Positions 37,715 through 47,176 are shown, numbered from the stretch's first letter. The stretch is DNA of 64,000 nt from Saprospiraceae bacterium (GCA_028285085.1 JANQQI010000126.1:1-64000); one strand, 5' to 3'. The notes: generated by a model not told the origin, from the sequence alone. Translations and numbers: made by a program.

Positions 37715-38200
37715 TCATTCCAGTGCTTGTAGCAACTTATTACTATCCATATATTCAAAATGCCTGGTTATCACATTAAATTCCTCGTCTAAACAGATCA
37801 AGGTGGGTGCTGTGAATTTCCCTCCTCGTAACGCTAGCAGTTGGGCAATTTGATGAACCGGAGTACGAGATTCACCTACTTGATCATTGATAAATTGCCG
37901 CCCACCGAAAGTGATAGAAGCATTAGTTTCTGCATCGAAACGAACAGCATAATACTGTTCATTCAATACCTTAATCACATCAGGCTTAGTGAAAACCACC
38001 TTATCCATTTTACGGCAGTAGGTACACCAGTCGGTATAAAAATCAATAAATACTTTTTTGGGTCGGACCGCAAGGGAATCTTCCAAGGCTTCGAAGGATA
38101 GCCAATGTACTGATGGTGCGTCTTGCGCCTTCAAAGAAGGACAGAAGCAGACCAAGATGACGACGACATACCCTATAATTTTATGAGCCTCGCGAAGCAT
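37715..38200 (-). CDS. Exported thioredoxin-fold protein
   Basis: 161 residues with a signal-peptide-like start (hydrophobic 8-20, then KAQ). The thioredoxin fold has the redox motif WCTYC with Cys59 and Cys62, preceded by VFIDFYTD, and a cis-proline-like TAPTLICLD later. It belongs with the periplasmic thioredoxin/DsbD-gamma-like proteins that reduce or shuffle disulfides. Its ATG overlaps the stop of the upstream TonB-dependent receptor (TAATG), so translation is coupled, suggesting that it works on the receptor or its ligand. Confidence 0.85.
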   Translation of the reverse strand: MLREAHKIIGYVVVILVCFCPSLKAQDAPSVHWLSFEALEDSLAVRPKKVFIDFYTDWCTYCRKMDKVVFTKPDVIKVLNEQYYAVRFDAETNASITFGGRQFINDQVGESRTPVHQIAQLLALRGGKFTAPTLICLDEEFNVITRHFEYMDSNKLLQALE

Positions 38201-40572
38201 TAGTGTAGATTACCTATTTTGATGGAAACAAATACAGAACGTGGTGCCATCGGCCCGTAGATAAAGTCAGAATCACGCTCTGGTCCTGAATCAAACTCGG
38301 GCTGAAAACTGTTAAAAACATTTCTCACCCCGCCACTTAATTCTAAATGAAAATCCTTGGACACATCAAAATGATAGCTGGCTTTGATGTTCAAATCAAA
38401 AAATGGATCAGAGTCAACCAAATCTAAAAAGCCGGATTCGCTCACCACGCGGGGTACAATCATCGAACCGGTATAAGTACCTGTCAAATCTATTTTAATT
38501 GCCTTGGATACCTCATAAAAAGAAGTGAAATAGCCATACAAGTTGGGGGTCCTCACAAATTCATCCACGGCGACAACTTCTTCCTCTCCTCCACCCTCCG
38601 GTTCAAATAGCACTTGGGTTTCTTCATAATTGGTCTGCTGGACCGTCCCTCCAAATTGGAAAGCAAACTTACCAGAAGGTGAATATCCCGCTTCAAAATT
38701 GATCCCGGAAACCGTTGCCCCTTCTCCATTTCTTACTTCCTCCACAATTGACCCATTGGGCAAAACGGCACCTGTACTAACTTGGGTAAACGGATTTTGT
38801 AATTGGGTATAAAACCCTTCGATCAACAAATTCATTTGGGCCAACCCAACATTTTTGGTATAATTTAAAGATCCGGTGAATGCGTCGGAAGTTTCTTTAT
38901 CCAAACCTTCAGAGAGAATCACAAAAAGAGGTTCACCACCCACAGAGGAAATATGAAGATCCTCATTGAAAGCCTGCGGTGCACGGAAGCCTCTTGCATA
39001 TCCACCTCTAAACCTTAAGTTGTCATTGATTTTATACAACAGGGTCGCCCGAGGACTAAACACCCCAACATTGAGGTCCGCAACATTGGTAATATCACCG
39101 ATTTGGTAGTTCCCATTGACGTTCGAAACATCATATCTCGCACCTAATAGGGCCGTAAATCTTTGACTAGGTTTCCACTCATATTGTACAAAGAATCCAG
39201 TAGTATTGACGCGCTGATCAATTAAACGGTTATAACCCTTAATTTCATCTTGGGTGTCATAATACTGATTTTCCACACCTATTGTAACGACATCATTATT
39301 GTCTAAGTAGCGGTTGTATTGGAAGCCTCCAACTATAGCCAAGTCTTCCGTCAGACCATAAGCATTGATGGCCAATAGACTATCTTCGGCGGTTCTTCCT
39401 CCTCCTAAACCACCGTAATAGCTATCTCTATTTGTACTTTGAGCAGAAGCATAAACGGAAAACTTATTCTGGCTATCCTTACTCCATTGCTCATAACTGA
39501 TCCCGCCAAAAAAAGTATTGTGATCAAGCTCTTCCGTGATGTCCGTAAAATGAGGGGCCAAGTCCAAGCGATCTCCACCTCTACGATATTCTTCGAGTGC
39601 ACTAAAGTCTAAGGAGATTTTACTTCGTTCTCCCGGCTTAAAATAAGCTCTTGCGCCTAGCACTGTATTTTCTAACTGTACCAATTCTGTGAATCCATCT
39701 CCATTAGCGTCATAACTACCACGATGGCGGTTCATCCCATAAAAAGTAACCCCGTTGGTCAAACTCTCATTGACAAATGAGCCATTAATGTTAAAGGTTT
39801 GGTCCAACGCATCACCATTAATCAATGCCGTATTTGAGCGGATTGCCCAGGCATTTTCTACTGGCTCTCGAGTAATGATATTGATTGTACCACCAATAGC
39901 ATTCGACCCGTAGAGGGCCGAGCCTCCACTTCGAACAACTTCCACTCGCTCTACAATATTAGTAGGGATTTGATCCAATCCGTATACGCTATTCAAGGCA
40001 CTAAAAATAGGGCGACTGTTGATTAAGATTTGAGAGTAAGCACCTTCCAATCCATTCAGTCGTACCTGCGTGAAGCCACAATTTTGGCAGTTAGTTTCTA
40101 CCCGAACCCCAGGTTGAAAGTTTAAGCCTTCCGAGATAGCAATGGATTGAGTGGCATTGAGCAGTTTATTATCGACCATATTTACCACTACCGGATTATT
40201 TACGCGATCTCGTTCGTAGCGCGTGCCACTGATGACGACTGCTTCCATATTCAAAGCATCCTCCCGCATGGAAAAATTTTTCACCACAGATTGCCCCGCT
40301 TCAAGAGTTACCGTTTCCGAAACGGATAGATACCCTATAAAGGTTACCTGAATGGTATAAGTACCAGCTGGAATATTCTTGATAATAAAATTGCCATCCT
40401 GATCAACACTCCCTCCTAAAGTAGTGCCTTTAAGTGCAATCGTGGCCGCGAATAAAGGCTCCTCCAAATGATTACTCACCTTACCCGAAAGTGTAGCATT
40501 TTGGCCATAAGCTGTAAACGTAAATACAGACAGCAGAATGAATATTATTGACTTACTATAGCTAGCGATCAT
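38200..40572 (-). CDS. TonB-dependent outer-membrane receptor (metal or siderophore type)
   Basis: 790 residues, signal peptide ending ...FTAYGQ. Residues ~25-105 are a carboxypeptidase-regulatory-like domain (LSGKVSNHLEEPLFAATIAL). The plug at ~115-235 includes VVISGTRYERDRVNNPVVVN, VRLNGLEGAYSQILINSRP and VERVEVVRSGGSALYGSNAI, typical of ligand-gated FepA/BtuB-like receptors rather than of SusC. The rest is a 22-strand-type barrel with the C-terminal aromatic-ending strand SVFVSIKIGNLH. It is preceded by a four-copy operator array and translationally coupled to a thioredoxin-like gene. Iron, heme or another metal chelate is the most likely substrate, by regulation and receptor class. Confidence 0.88.
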   Translation of the reverse strand: MIASYSKSIIFILLSVFTFTAYGQNATLSGKVSNHLEEPLFAATIALKGTTLGGSVDQDGNFIIKNIPAGTYTIQVTFIGYLSVSETVTLEAGQSVVKNFSMREDALNMEAVVISGTRYERDRVNNPVVVNMVDNKLLNATQSIAISEGLNFQPGVRVETNCQNCGFTQVRLNGLEGAYSQILINSRPIFSALNSVYGLDQIPTNIVERVEVVRSGGSALYGSNAIGGTINIITREPVENAWAIRSNTALINGDALDQTFNINGSFVNESLTNGVTFYGMNRHRGSYDANGDGFTELVQLENTVLGARAYFKPGERSKISLDFSALEEYRRGGDRLDLAPHFTDITEELDHNTFFGGISYEQWSKDSQNKFSVYASAQSTNRDSYYGGLGGGRTAEDSLLAINAYGLTEDLAIVGGFQYNRYLDNNDVVTIGVENQYYDTQDEIKGYNRLIDQRVNTTGFFVQYEWKPSQRFTALLGARYDVSNVNGNYQIGDITNVADLNVGVFSPRATLLYKINDNLRFRGGYARGFRAPQAFNEDLHISSVGGEPLFVILSEGLDKETSDAFTGSLNYTKNVGLAQMNLLIEGFYTQLQNPFTQVSTGAVLPNGSIVEEVRNGEGATVSGINFEAGYSPSGKFAFQFGGTVQQTNYEETQVLFEPEGGGEEEVVAVDEFVRTPNLYGYFTSFYEVSKAIKIDLTGTYTGSMIVPRVVSESGFLDLVDSDPFFDLNIKASYHFDVSKDFHLELSGGVRNVFNSFQPEFDSGPERDSDFIYGPMAPRSVFVSIKIGNLH

Positions 40573-40593
40573 CCTTAGAGCCTATTTAAAATG

Positions 40594-40682
40594 TTTTTAG
40601 ATTAAACAAATATATTGATTTAGATTAGTTTAACAAATAAAAATTAGATATAGTTTAAAATATTTTTAGATTAATCTAAAAA
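40594..40682 (-). promoter_or_regulatory. Operator array: four TAGAT-centred repeats upstream of the TonB receptor
   Basis: Four similar elements with TAGAT cores at 40598, 40621, 40645 and 40667, spaced 23, 24 and 22 bases, i.e. roughly two helical turns apart. The fourth contains the perfect 20-bp palindrome TTTTTAGATTAATCTAAAAA (40663-40682); the others keep one good half and a weaker second half (for example TTTAGATTAGTTTAAC). The half-site resembles the TTAGGTTA half of DtxR/IdeR iron boxes, so a metal-dependent repressor binding cooperatively is plausible. No regulator gene is nearby. Confidence 0.6.
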
Positions 40683-40837
40683 TTAACCTGGAAACGTAGT
40701 TGCCTTGATTAGTATCAGCTATTCAGAAAAATCAAATAATGGAAATGCTTAGAAAAAATGAATAAAATCTGCTCTAAAGAGAAGTTTACTCGCCCAATAT
40801 ATGCAGCGAAGTTCGCCTGCCTTATCCCCTTTTACGG

Positions 40838-40851
40838 ATCATCTAGATGAT
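40838..40851. other. 14-bp palindrome between TonB receptor and DUF4340 gene
   Basis: ATCATCTAGATGAT, 30 bases beyond the stop of the minus-strand DUF4340 gene. No T tract, so it is not an obvious terminator. I see nothing else in the 308-base gap besides the operator array. Confidence 0.3.
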
Positions 40852-40880
40852 TAACTATCCTCTGAATAAACCTAGAAGTT

Positions 40881-41819
40881 TTAATCGCCACTTCCCAGCA
40901 ACTCCTCAAGCTTGCCAAAGGCATTTTGAAAAATAGTGGTACTATCAGATGTAAAATAGCTAACCGGATTCTGAGAAGAATGCATTACAAACGCGGGATT
41001 ACCTGCCGGATTCGCGTAGCCATTTAGCGTGATGGCCTCGCCAGCTGCCGATTGCAGCACCAAGCTATGCGTTGGAGATTGCCCGGTGGGAGAGAAACTA
41101 TTGATAAAGTTGCTACCGTTCAGACTCAGCAAGGTGCGGAGGTAGCTAGCCGTTTCGGTAGAATCTAAAGCCTCACCGGTAGACCGAAAAAGCTGGCCCG
41201 CACGATAAGACATGGCGATAGATTCGCCGTTGCGGCGGTAAGTGAGATTGGTCAAATTTTCTTGGGGGAGTTGTATGAGTTGTCGATTGCGATAGCTATC
41301 CGGGCCTTGACTAAAACTCATGCTAAGCAGACCATCGACGGCATAGACATCCGTCTCATCCGAGCGACGAATGTAAGACGTCGCCGTTCGGGTATTGGGA
41401 TTGAAGTTAAACCGTCCAACCACAAATTCAGTAAGATTTCCACTATTACCAGCGACTTCAACTCGGGTTCCTTTGGCGGCATCCACTTCATAATCGGCCC
41501 ATTTATCTTCCGAGCGGGCCACTAGCCGTTGTACCTTGATCTGGCTCAAGCTGGCCAATATCCCTGTCAAAGCTGATGCTGTAGCGGGAACACGAAAATC
41601 CCCTTGTACCAGTTGCCAGCCTCCAGCTTCACGCTGGAGCTGGTACCCCTCTGCATCACCCTGTGGAAAAATACGAATGGTACTCACTGCTGCCGTATCA
41701 ACGGTCACAACTTCCGAGCGAAAGCTACGTGCCTCGCTCTTCCCCATAAAGCGCGTTGCAAAATAAATCCCGCCTACGACGACAAGGATAATAAACAGGG
41801 TTTTATTACTCAAATTCAT
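40881..41819 (-). CDS. DUF4340-domain protein next to the gliding ABC system
   Basis: 312 residues with one N-terminal membrane anchor (LFIILVVVGGIYFATRF) and a beta-rich exported domain: FPQGDAEGYQLQREAGGWQL and the paired internal repeat around FVVGRFNFNPNTRTATSYIR, characteristic of DUF4340. Members of this family are often encoded directly after gldG-type genes and are thought to act with that ABC transporter in the periplasm. It is 50 bases downstream of gldG on the same strand, so it is likely the last gene of the gldA-gldF-gldG unit. Confidence 0.82.
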   Translation of the reverse strand: MNLSNKTLFIILVVVGGIYFATRFMGKSEARSFRSEVVTVDTAAVSTIRIFPQGDAEGYQLQREAGGWQLVQGDFRVPATASALTGILASLSQIKVQRLVARSEDKWADYEVDAAKGTRVEVAGNSGNLTEFVVGRFNFNPNTRTATSYIRRSDETDVYAVDGLLSMSFSQGPDSYRNRQLIQLPQENLTNLTYRRNGESIAMSYRAGQLFRSTGEALDSTETASYLRTLLSLNGSNFINSFSPTGQSPTHSLVLQSAAGEAITLNGYANPAGNPAFVMHSSQNPVSYFTSDSTTIFQNAFGKLEELLGSGD

Positions 41820-41869
41820 AACTGTTGATTTGATAGGGCATTAAAGCAAACCCGATTTTGACGAAAAAC

Positions 41870-43381
41870 TTAACTATACCGCTCTTGCATGCGGCGCAAG
41901 CGAATCTGCTGATTGCGCTGAAACCGGAAAATGCTATAGCCAATCACCAGCAATAGTGGCAATCCAAAGTTGAGCCACTTGAGAAAAGTACGACGACCAT
42001 CTTCCAGTTCTTCAATCGGACGACTGGCTACCATCTTAGTACGCAAGTCAATCAGCCCGGTATCATCAGCCAGCCAGTCGACGCTGTTGACGAGCAAGCT
42101 AACATTATCAGAATTACTGCCTCGCCCGGGTGCGCCCAATGGAAAATCACCATCGGACATCACGACCAATCGGCCATTTTGGCCATTCCCTCCGAAGTCG
42201 CCTTCCAATACAGCTCCGATGGTCTGCGGACCATTCGGAAAGTCGGCGGCGGTCCAGCGTTTTTGAATATCAAAGTAGAGCGGTACCCCCGCAATGCCTG
42301 ACTGCTCGGAAGTTTGCAGCAGTGGTTGATAGTGCAAATTGGTATCCCGAGGGGCAAAGCGGATAGGGCTAGCAAATTGAAATATCACCTGATCCAACCC
42401 GCTCGTCACCGGGTGATCGAGGAAATTAGATACGAGCGGAAAGTAGGGAAACTCCACCTGAGAAGCAAAAGAAAACATCCCCTGTCGTTGTTGGACAGAG
42501 ATGGCACCACAACTGGCATCCAGCAAAAACTCAGTAGAAACTTCCAGCCCCTTTTGGCCAAGCCATTCGGCTACCCCGGTGTTGACCGCACGCCCTTGCA
42601 CGCTTTGAAAGTCACCTTCGACCGTATTAAAGGCCACACAAAGCGCCCCACCTTTTATCAAATAATCATCCAGCATCGCAAAGTGCGGTGGTGGAATACT
42701 ATCCGTTGGACGCAATAGAATCAAAGTTTTGAAGCGCTCAGGAATTGCCGTTTCGCTAGACAAATCCAGCGGTTCGACATTATACAATACACTCATGGCC
42801 TCAGCCGCCATCGGAATATCCTGCAGTCCGGCCTCGCCATGTCCCTGGATCAATCCAACGGATGGTTTGTCCAGCATCGAAATTTTCTTCACCGCCGTCG
42901 TCATCTGGTATTCCATGGGCCCTTCGGGTTGTACAAAAGGCACAATTTCTTGGCGATCTCCGGCTTTGAGAATAGCTCCCATAAAAGCTTCCTTTTGCGC
43001 CACTGCATCCTTCTCTCGCACGTTAATTAGCAAAGGTTGAATGCCGTTTTGTAAGGCTTCCTGTTTTTTCGTTTCATCCGCATTGGGATCGACCAATTCA
43101 TAGTTAAGCATGCCTCCCGAACGTGCGGCGTATTCTTTGAGTAAATCCTGGAAATCACGTAAGGTCTTGGCGTATTGTGAAGGCAATGATCCCGTGAAAT
43201 AAGCGGTAATGGTCACCGGTTCTTCGAGACCTTCGAGTACATCGTTGGTCGCCTGACTGAGGGTATAAATCTTCCCTTCGGTCAGATCCAGCCGAAAGGG
43301 GTAATCCTTCGCCAGAAAATTGACAAAAAGCAGAATCCCGGCGATCAGCAGAATACTAGTCAGTGTTCTTTTGTTGTTCAT
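41870..43381 (-). CDS. gldG: Gliding motility-associated ABC transporter component GldG
   Basis: 503 residues. It begins with a membrane helix (LTSILLIAGILLFVNFLA) followed by YPFRLDLTEGKIYTLSQAT, the family signature, an ABC_transp_aux domain (VTITAYFTGSLPSQYAKT, VGLIQGHGEAGLQDIPMA) and ends with a second membrane helix near 470-487 (LNFGLPLLLVIGYSIFRF) and a basic tail. GldG forms the exporter with GldA and GldF that is needed for gliding in some Bacteroidota. It lies 11 bases after gldF, in operon order. Confidence 0.9.
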   Translation of the reverse strand: MNNKRTLTSILLIAGILLFVNFLAKDYPFRLDLTEGKIYTLSQATNDVLEGLEEPVTITAYFTGSLPSQYAKTLRDFQDLLKEYAARSGGMLNYELVDPNADETKKQEALQNGIQPLLINVREKDAVAQKEAFMGAILKAGDRQEIVPFVQPEGPMEYQMTTAVKKISMLDKPSVGLIQGHGEAGLQDIPMAAEAMSVLYNVEPLDLSSETAIPERFKTLILLRPTDSIPPPHFAMLDDYLIKGGALCVAFNTVEGDFQSVQGRAVNTGVAEWLGQKGLEVSTEFLLDASCGAISVQQRQGMFSFASQVEFPYFPLVSNFLDHPVTSGLDQVIFQFASPIRFAPRDTNLHYQPLLQTSEQSGIAGVPLYFDIQKRWTAADFPNGPQTIGAVLEGDFGGNGQNGRLVVMSDGDFPLGAPGRGSNSDNVSLLVNSVDWLADDTGLIDLRTKMVASRPIEELEDGRRTFLKWLNFGLPLLLVIGYSIFRFQRNQQIRLRRMQERYS

Positions 43382-43392
43382 GCGTACTACTT

Positions 43393-44109
43393 TTATTTTC
43401 TTGACGAAATCATATATTCAGACAATAACAGCCCCAGTACGGTGATCGACGCAAAGTAGATCAAATCACTGGTATCGATCACGCCCCGGGAAATGCTATC
43501 AAAATGATTAGAAAGGCTCAAAGTCGTGAATAATTCACCCAACCAGCCACTCAATTCACTGCCCATGTTGAAAAGGAATTGGAAGGTCACGCTAATGACA
43601 AGTGCGATCAAAAAGGCGACAATCTGGTTATTCGTAAGGCTACTGGCAAAAAGGCCAATACTGATATGGGCACCACTCAAAAGAATAAGGCCAAGGTAGC
43701 CGCAAATAGTGGCGCCGTGATCAAAGTTTCCTAATCCACTCACCGTGATATAGTAAGGAAGTGTAAACAACAGCGCAATCAGGACTAGAATTAAGGCCGC
43801 CAGAAATTTTCCCCAAACCAGTTGCCAATTCGTCACAGACTTGGTCAGCAGCAGTTCGATGGTTCCGGTTTTACGCTCTTCGGCAAGGAGGCGCATAGTC
43901 AAGGCCGGAATGAAAAAGACGAGGGTCCACATTGCGACGTTAAAGAATGCGCCGAGATCAGCCTGACGTCGAAAAAACACATCGCCATTACCGTACATCC
44001 AAGTAAAGAAGCCTGTAAATCCTAAAAAGGCTAAGAGCAAAATATAAGCGACGAGGGAATCGAAGAAGGATTTAATCTCGCGCTTCGCAATAATCCAGCT
44101 TGGACTCAT
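43393..44109 (-). CDS. gldF: Gliding motility-associated ABC transporter permease GldF
   Basis: 238 residues with about six hydrophobic segments, starting IIAKREIKSFFDSLVAYILL, then LTMRLLAEERKTGTIELLLTK, the coupling-helix region of ABC-2 type permeases, and AFLIALVISVTFQFLF. It sits between gldA (30 bases upstream) and gldG (11 bases downstream). It is the inner-membrane permease of the Gld ABC transporter. Length and organisation fit GldF. Confidence 0.9.
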   Translation of the reverse strand: MSPSWIIAKREIKSFFDSLVAYILLLAFLGFTGFFTWMYGNGDVFFRRQADLGAFFNVAMWTLVFFIPALTMRLLAEERKTGTIELLLTKSVTNWQLVWGKFLAALILVLIALLFTLPYYITVSGLGNFDHGATICGYLGLILLSGAHISIGLFASSLTNNQIVAFLIALVISVTFQFLFNMGSELSGWLGELFTTLSLSNHFDSISRGVIDTSDLIYFASITVLGLLLSEYMISSRK

Positions 44110-44139
44110 ATTAGTTTGTTTTAATACTTTGACGGATGA

Positions 44140-45063
44140 TTAATTCAATGTCAAATCGCGGAAGATGTCTTCCAGCTTGGTTTCAAAAGGAATGGCTTCA
44201 GTAAGTACCCAGTTGTTTTGAGCGCAGAGTTGAAAGACATCGCGGTTAACCGTCATTTCTGGCTTACTCTGAATTTCGAAGCGATTTTGGGCCGCGTCGA
44301 CGAAGTCGACTAATTGGACGGATGACAGGCCTTGAAGACCTGCGAAAATAACCGAGGCATCCCCATCTTCGATCCGAACGCGAAGTACCTGTTGTCCCTG
44401 CGCCTGTTTACGCAAAGTATCTGCGGTACCATCCGCTACAATTTTTCCACGATTGATAATCAGGATACGATCGCAGGTGGCTTCCACTTCGGGCAGAATA
44501 TGCGTACTCAGGATGACTGTCTTCGCTTTTCCCAGTTGTTTGATCAACTCACGGATTTCGACGATTTGATTGGGGTCCAATCCCGTAGTAGGTTCATCCA
44601 GAATCAGCACTTTAGGATCATGAATCATGGCTTGCGCCAGCCCTACGCGCTGCCGATACCCTTTAGACAGCTCGCTGATCTTTTTATGCTTTTCGATATC
44701 TAGGCCACACAGTCTTACCATCTGACGCACGCGGTCGGGAATGAGGCTTTTGCCTACTCCTTGTAGCGCCGCACAAAAGGCTAGATAGTCGATCACGCCC
44801 ATGTCTTCGTAGAGCGGATTATGTTCCGGCAGATAGCCAATATGCTGTTTCATATTAGTAGCATCCACCGGCCGGCCATCGATTAAGATTTGACCACTAT
44901 CACTTTCGAGATATTGGGTAATCATTTTCATCGTAGTGGTTTTCCCGGCACCATTCGGACCGAGGAATCCCAAAATCTCACCCGTTCTTACTGAAAAAGA
45001 GATATTGTCAACTGCGCGTTGAGGGCCATAGCTTTTGGTTAGATTCTCAATCTTGATATCCAT
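44140..45063 (-). CDS. gldA: Gliding motility-associated ABC transporter ATPase GldA
   Basis: 307 residues. ABC ATPase with Walker A GPNGAGKTT (about 35-43), Q loop near EHNPLYEDM, signature LSKGYRQRVGLAQAM, Walker B VLILDEPTTGLDP and H loop LSTHILPE. The C-terminal ~80 residues are the extra domain of GldA/NatA-type ATPases. It is first in the gldA-gldF-gldG-DUF4340 unit, with its promoter in the 134-base divergent gap shared with the sulfatase gene. Confidence 0.92.
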   Translation of the reverse strand: MDIKIENLTKSYGPQRAVDNISFSVRTGEILGFLGPNGAGKTTTMKMITQYLESDSGQILIDGRPVDATNMKQHIGYLPEHNPLYEDMGVIDYLAFCAALQGVGKSLIPDRVRQMVRLCGLDIEKHKKISELSKGYRQRVGLAQAMIHDPKVLILDEPTTGLDPNQIVEIRELIKQLGKAKTVILSTHILPEVEATCDRILIINRGKIVADGTADTLRKQAQGQQVLRVRIEDGDASVIFAGLQGLSSVQLVDFVDAAQNRFEIQSKPEMTVNRDVFQLCAQNNWVLTEAIPFETKLEDIFRDLTLN

Positions 45064-45197
45064 AATTAGAGCGATTATGGTGATTTAAGTTTTCCCAAAA
45101 AATTAAGGAATCGGCTGCAAATTTAATAAAGCCGTTTTTTTCACCAAAATTAAAATGCCGCAGGAAATTGTAACTTAATGGCTCAAATGGTACAATT
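45064..45197. promoter_or_regulatory. Divergent promoter region gldA / sulfatase
   Basis: 134 AT-rich bases between two divergently transcribed genes, so promoters for both must lie here or within the gene starts. No clear operator or consensus promoter is visible. Confidence 0.4.
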
Positions 45198-46580
45198 ATG
45201 CCGCGTGTAACATTCTTAAGCCTGTTCATTGTTATTTCCTTCTTTTTCAGTTGTCAAAACGAAGAAGAAACACCCCTTCAACCCAATGTCATCTTAATTA
45301 TGGTCGATGATTTGGGATCGGCTGATCTGGGCAGTTATGGCAATATCGATATTGCAACACCGCATTTAGATCAATTGGCCCGAGAAGGGGTCCGCTTTAC
45401 GCAGGCTTATTCCGGTAATCCGGTATGCGCACCGGCAAGGAGTACCTTGCTAACGGGATTGCACAGTGGCCAGACCCCAGTACGGGGAAATACTGGTGGC
45501 ATTCCACTTCCTGATTCGACAGTCACCTTGGCGAAATTATTCAAAAAGGCCAATTATGCCACCGGCGGGTTTGGCAAATGGGGTCTGGGAGAGGTAGGAA
45601 CTGAAGGGGTCCCCGAGCGGCAGGGTTTCGATACATTTTTTGGTTATTATCATCAGATACACGCTCATAGCTATTATCCCGAATATCTTTATCGAAATAG
45701 TAAAAAGGTGGAACTCAGCGGCGAAGCGGGTAGTGCAACGCGCTATTCTTCTTACCGTATCGTAGACGAGATGGCCCAATTTATCCGGGCGCAAGCCGGG
45801 AAGTCTTTCTTTTGCTATGCGCCTTGGCCGGCGCCGCATCATGCTTTCGAAATTCCAGCTGATGATCCGGCCGTTGCACTTTACGCCGAAAAAGACTGGA
45901 GCGACGACCGCAAAGCTTACGCGGCGATGGTGAGCTCCCTGGATCGCCAGGTGGGCGAAATTATGGCGCTGCTGCACGAACTCAACTTGGCCGAGCGCAC
46001 CATTATTCTCTTCTGCTCAGATAATGGTGGCGACCGGACTTTCGCCGACTATCAGCCCAATGGAACATTACGTGGCTATAAGCGCGACCTCTACGAAGGT
46101 GGTATCCGCGTCCCTCTGATCGTGTGGGCACCAAACTGTATTACTCAGCCCGACACTTGTGCCGTCCCTGTTTATTTCCCGGATGTGATGCCGACTTTGG
46201 CTGAATTATGTGGTTTCGGACCTACATTGCCTGCACAACTGAACGGCCGCTCCTTTGCGCCAGCTCTTACTCAAGATAATTGGGGTCCCCAGAACCGCTT
46301 TCTTTATTGGGAATATCCTGGCTACAATTGGAGCGAAGGGCGCTACGAAGACCGCCTCTTCAGCCAAGCTATACGTTACAAACAATGGAAAATGATTCGC
46401 AAGGGACGCGACCAAGAATGGGAATTATACGACCTCAATAATGATCCCTCGGAAACCGATAATATCTCCGCTTATCATCCCGGTAAAATGCAGCGTTTTC
46501 GAGAATGGATCCGAGATACCCGCACGAAGATGCCACCACAAATTGAGCCAGAGCGCGTCGATGGTAAGCCATTCCGATAA
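45198..46580 (+). CDS. Formylglycine-dependent sulfatase, lipoprotein
   Basis: 460 residues. The N terminus is a lipoprotein signal (FIVISFFFSC, lipid Cys19). The catalytic signature CAPAR at 77-81 is the CxPxR motif whose Cys77 is converted to formylglycine, followed by STLLTG. Metal-binding acidic residues appear in VILIMVDDLG (Asp37, Asp38) and later FCSDNGG. The enzyme hydrolyses sulfate esters, most likely of polysaccharides, at the periplasmic or surface face of a membrane. No other polysaccharide-degradation gene is adjacent, so the substrate is open. Confidence 0.92.
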   Translation: MPRVTFLSLFIVISFFFSCQNEEETPLQPNVILIMVDDLGSADLGSYGNIDIATPHLDQLAREGVRFTQAYSGNPVCAPARSTLLTGLHSGQTPVRGNTGGIPLPDSTVTLAKLFKKANYATGGFGKWGLGEVGTEGVPERQGFDTFFGYYHQIHAHSYYPEYLYRNSKKVELSGEAGSATRYSSYRIVDEMAQFIRAQAGKSFFCYAPWPAPHHAFEIPADDPAVALYAEKDWSDDRKAYAAMVSSLDRQVGEIMALLHELNLAERTIILFCSDNGGDRTFADYQPNGTLRGYKRDLYEGGIRVPLIVWAPNCITQPDTCAVPVYFPDVMPTLAELCGFGPTLPAQLNGRSFAPALTQDNWGPQNRFLYWEYPGYNWSEGRYEDRLFSQAIRYKQWKMIRKGRDQEWELYDLNNDPSETDNISAYHPGKMQRFREWIRDTRTKMPPQIEPERVDGKPFR

Positions 46581-47136
46581 GCAGAAGCACGTTCCTTTCT
46601 AACTTTTTTAAAAAACTTTCATTTTTTTAAAAAAAAATCTGAAACAGGTGATAACAAGTCACCCTATCCCGCTATATAAAGGTGTAACGAATGAAATTGA
46701 ATGCTGAAGCGGTTGTTAACTATTGCATTCCAAATGAGAGAACGCTCTGGTTGCCTCAAAAAGAATCGCTTCGACGGATTGAGCAAAGGTAGTAAGGTCA
46801 CTGCATCCATTCGCCGGCCGTAATACATTACGGCAGCGAACTGCACCACATTAACCGCACAGTTGCCTACTTCTATTTCCCAATTATATTGACACCGAAA
46901 TGGCTGGGGTTTCCAAATCCATTTCGAGTCAGCAATTACCCGAAAACCGATTTTTCTGCGCGTTTCCATATTCAGCATAGCGTAGCGCACAGAAAACCTA
47001 AAATTGGAATTTTAAAATATGGTTCGAGTGGTTGTTTGGGTTGTATACTTTACACCTTTTGTTCTCCGTATTGAGTCAGATATCGTGGCGGTTCGTTACC
47101 ACTAATTGCAAGCAAGTAGATAGTTTATAGTTGTTG
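46581..47136. other. Intergenic region with possible small RNA
   Basis: About 560 bases after the sulfatase. A plus-strand terminator at its right end stands ~560 bases beyond the sulfatase stop, which suggests an independent plus-strand transcript. A possible start is a TATACTTTAC box near 47043. The frame on the minus strand at 46664-46990 has no protein-like features. Nothing else is recognised. Confidence 0.3.
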
Positions 47137-47176
47137 AAGCTGTTTCTTTACAAAGGTTTAGAAACAGCTTTTTTTA
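47137..47176 (+). terminator. Rho-independent terminator (plus-strand orientation)
   Basis: Perfect AAGCTGTTTC/GAAACAGCTT stem with a 14-base loop followed by TTTTTATTGC. The T tract is on the plus strand only, so it ends a plus-strand transcript, although the next gene on the right is on the minus strand. Confidence 0.7.

Noticed and set aside
46664-46990. Open frame of 108 codons on the minus strand in the gap after the sulfatase
   Set aside because: No signal, domain or composition typical of a protein; the region is intergenic-like and the frame overlaps an area with a plus-strand terminator.
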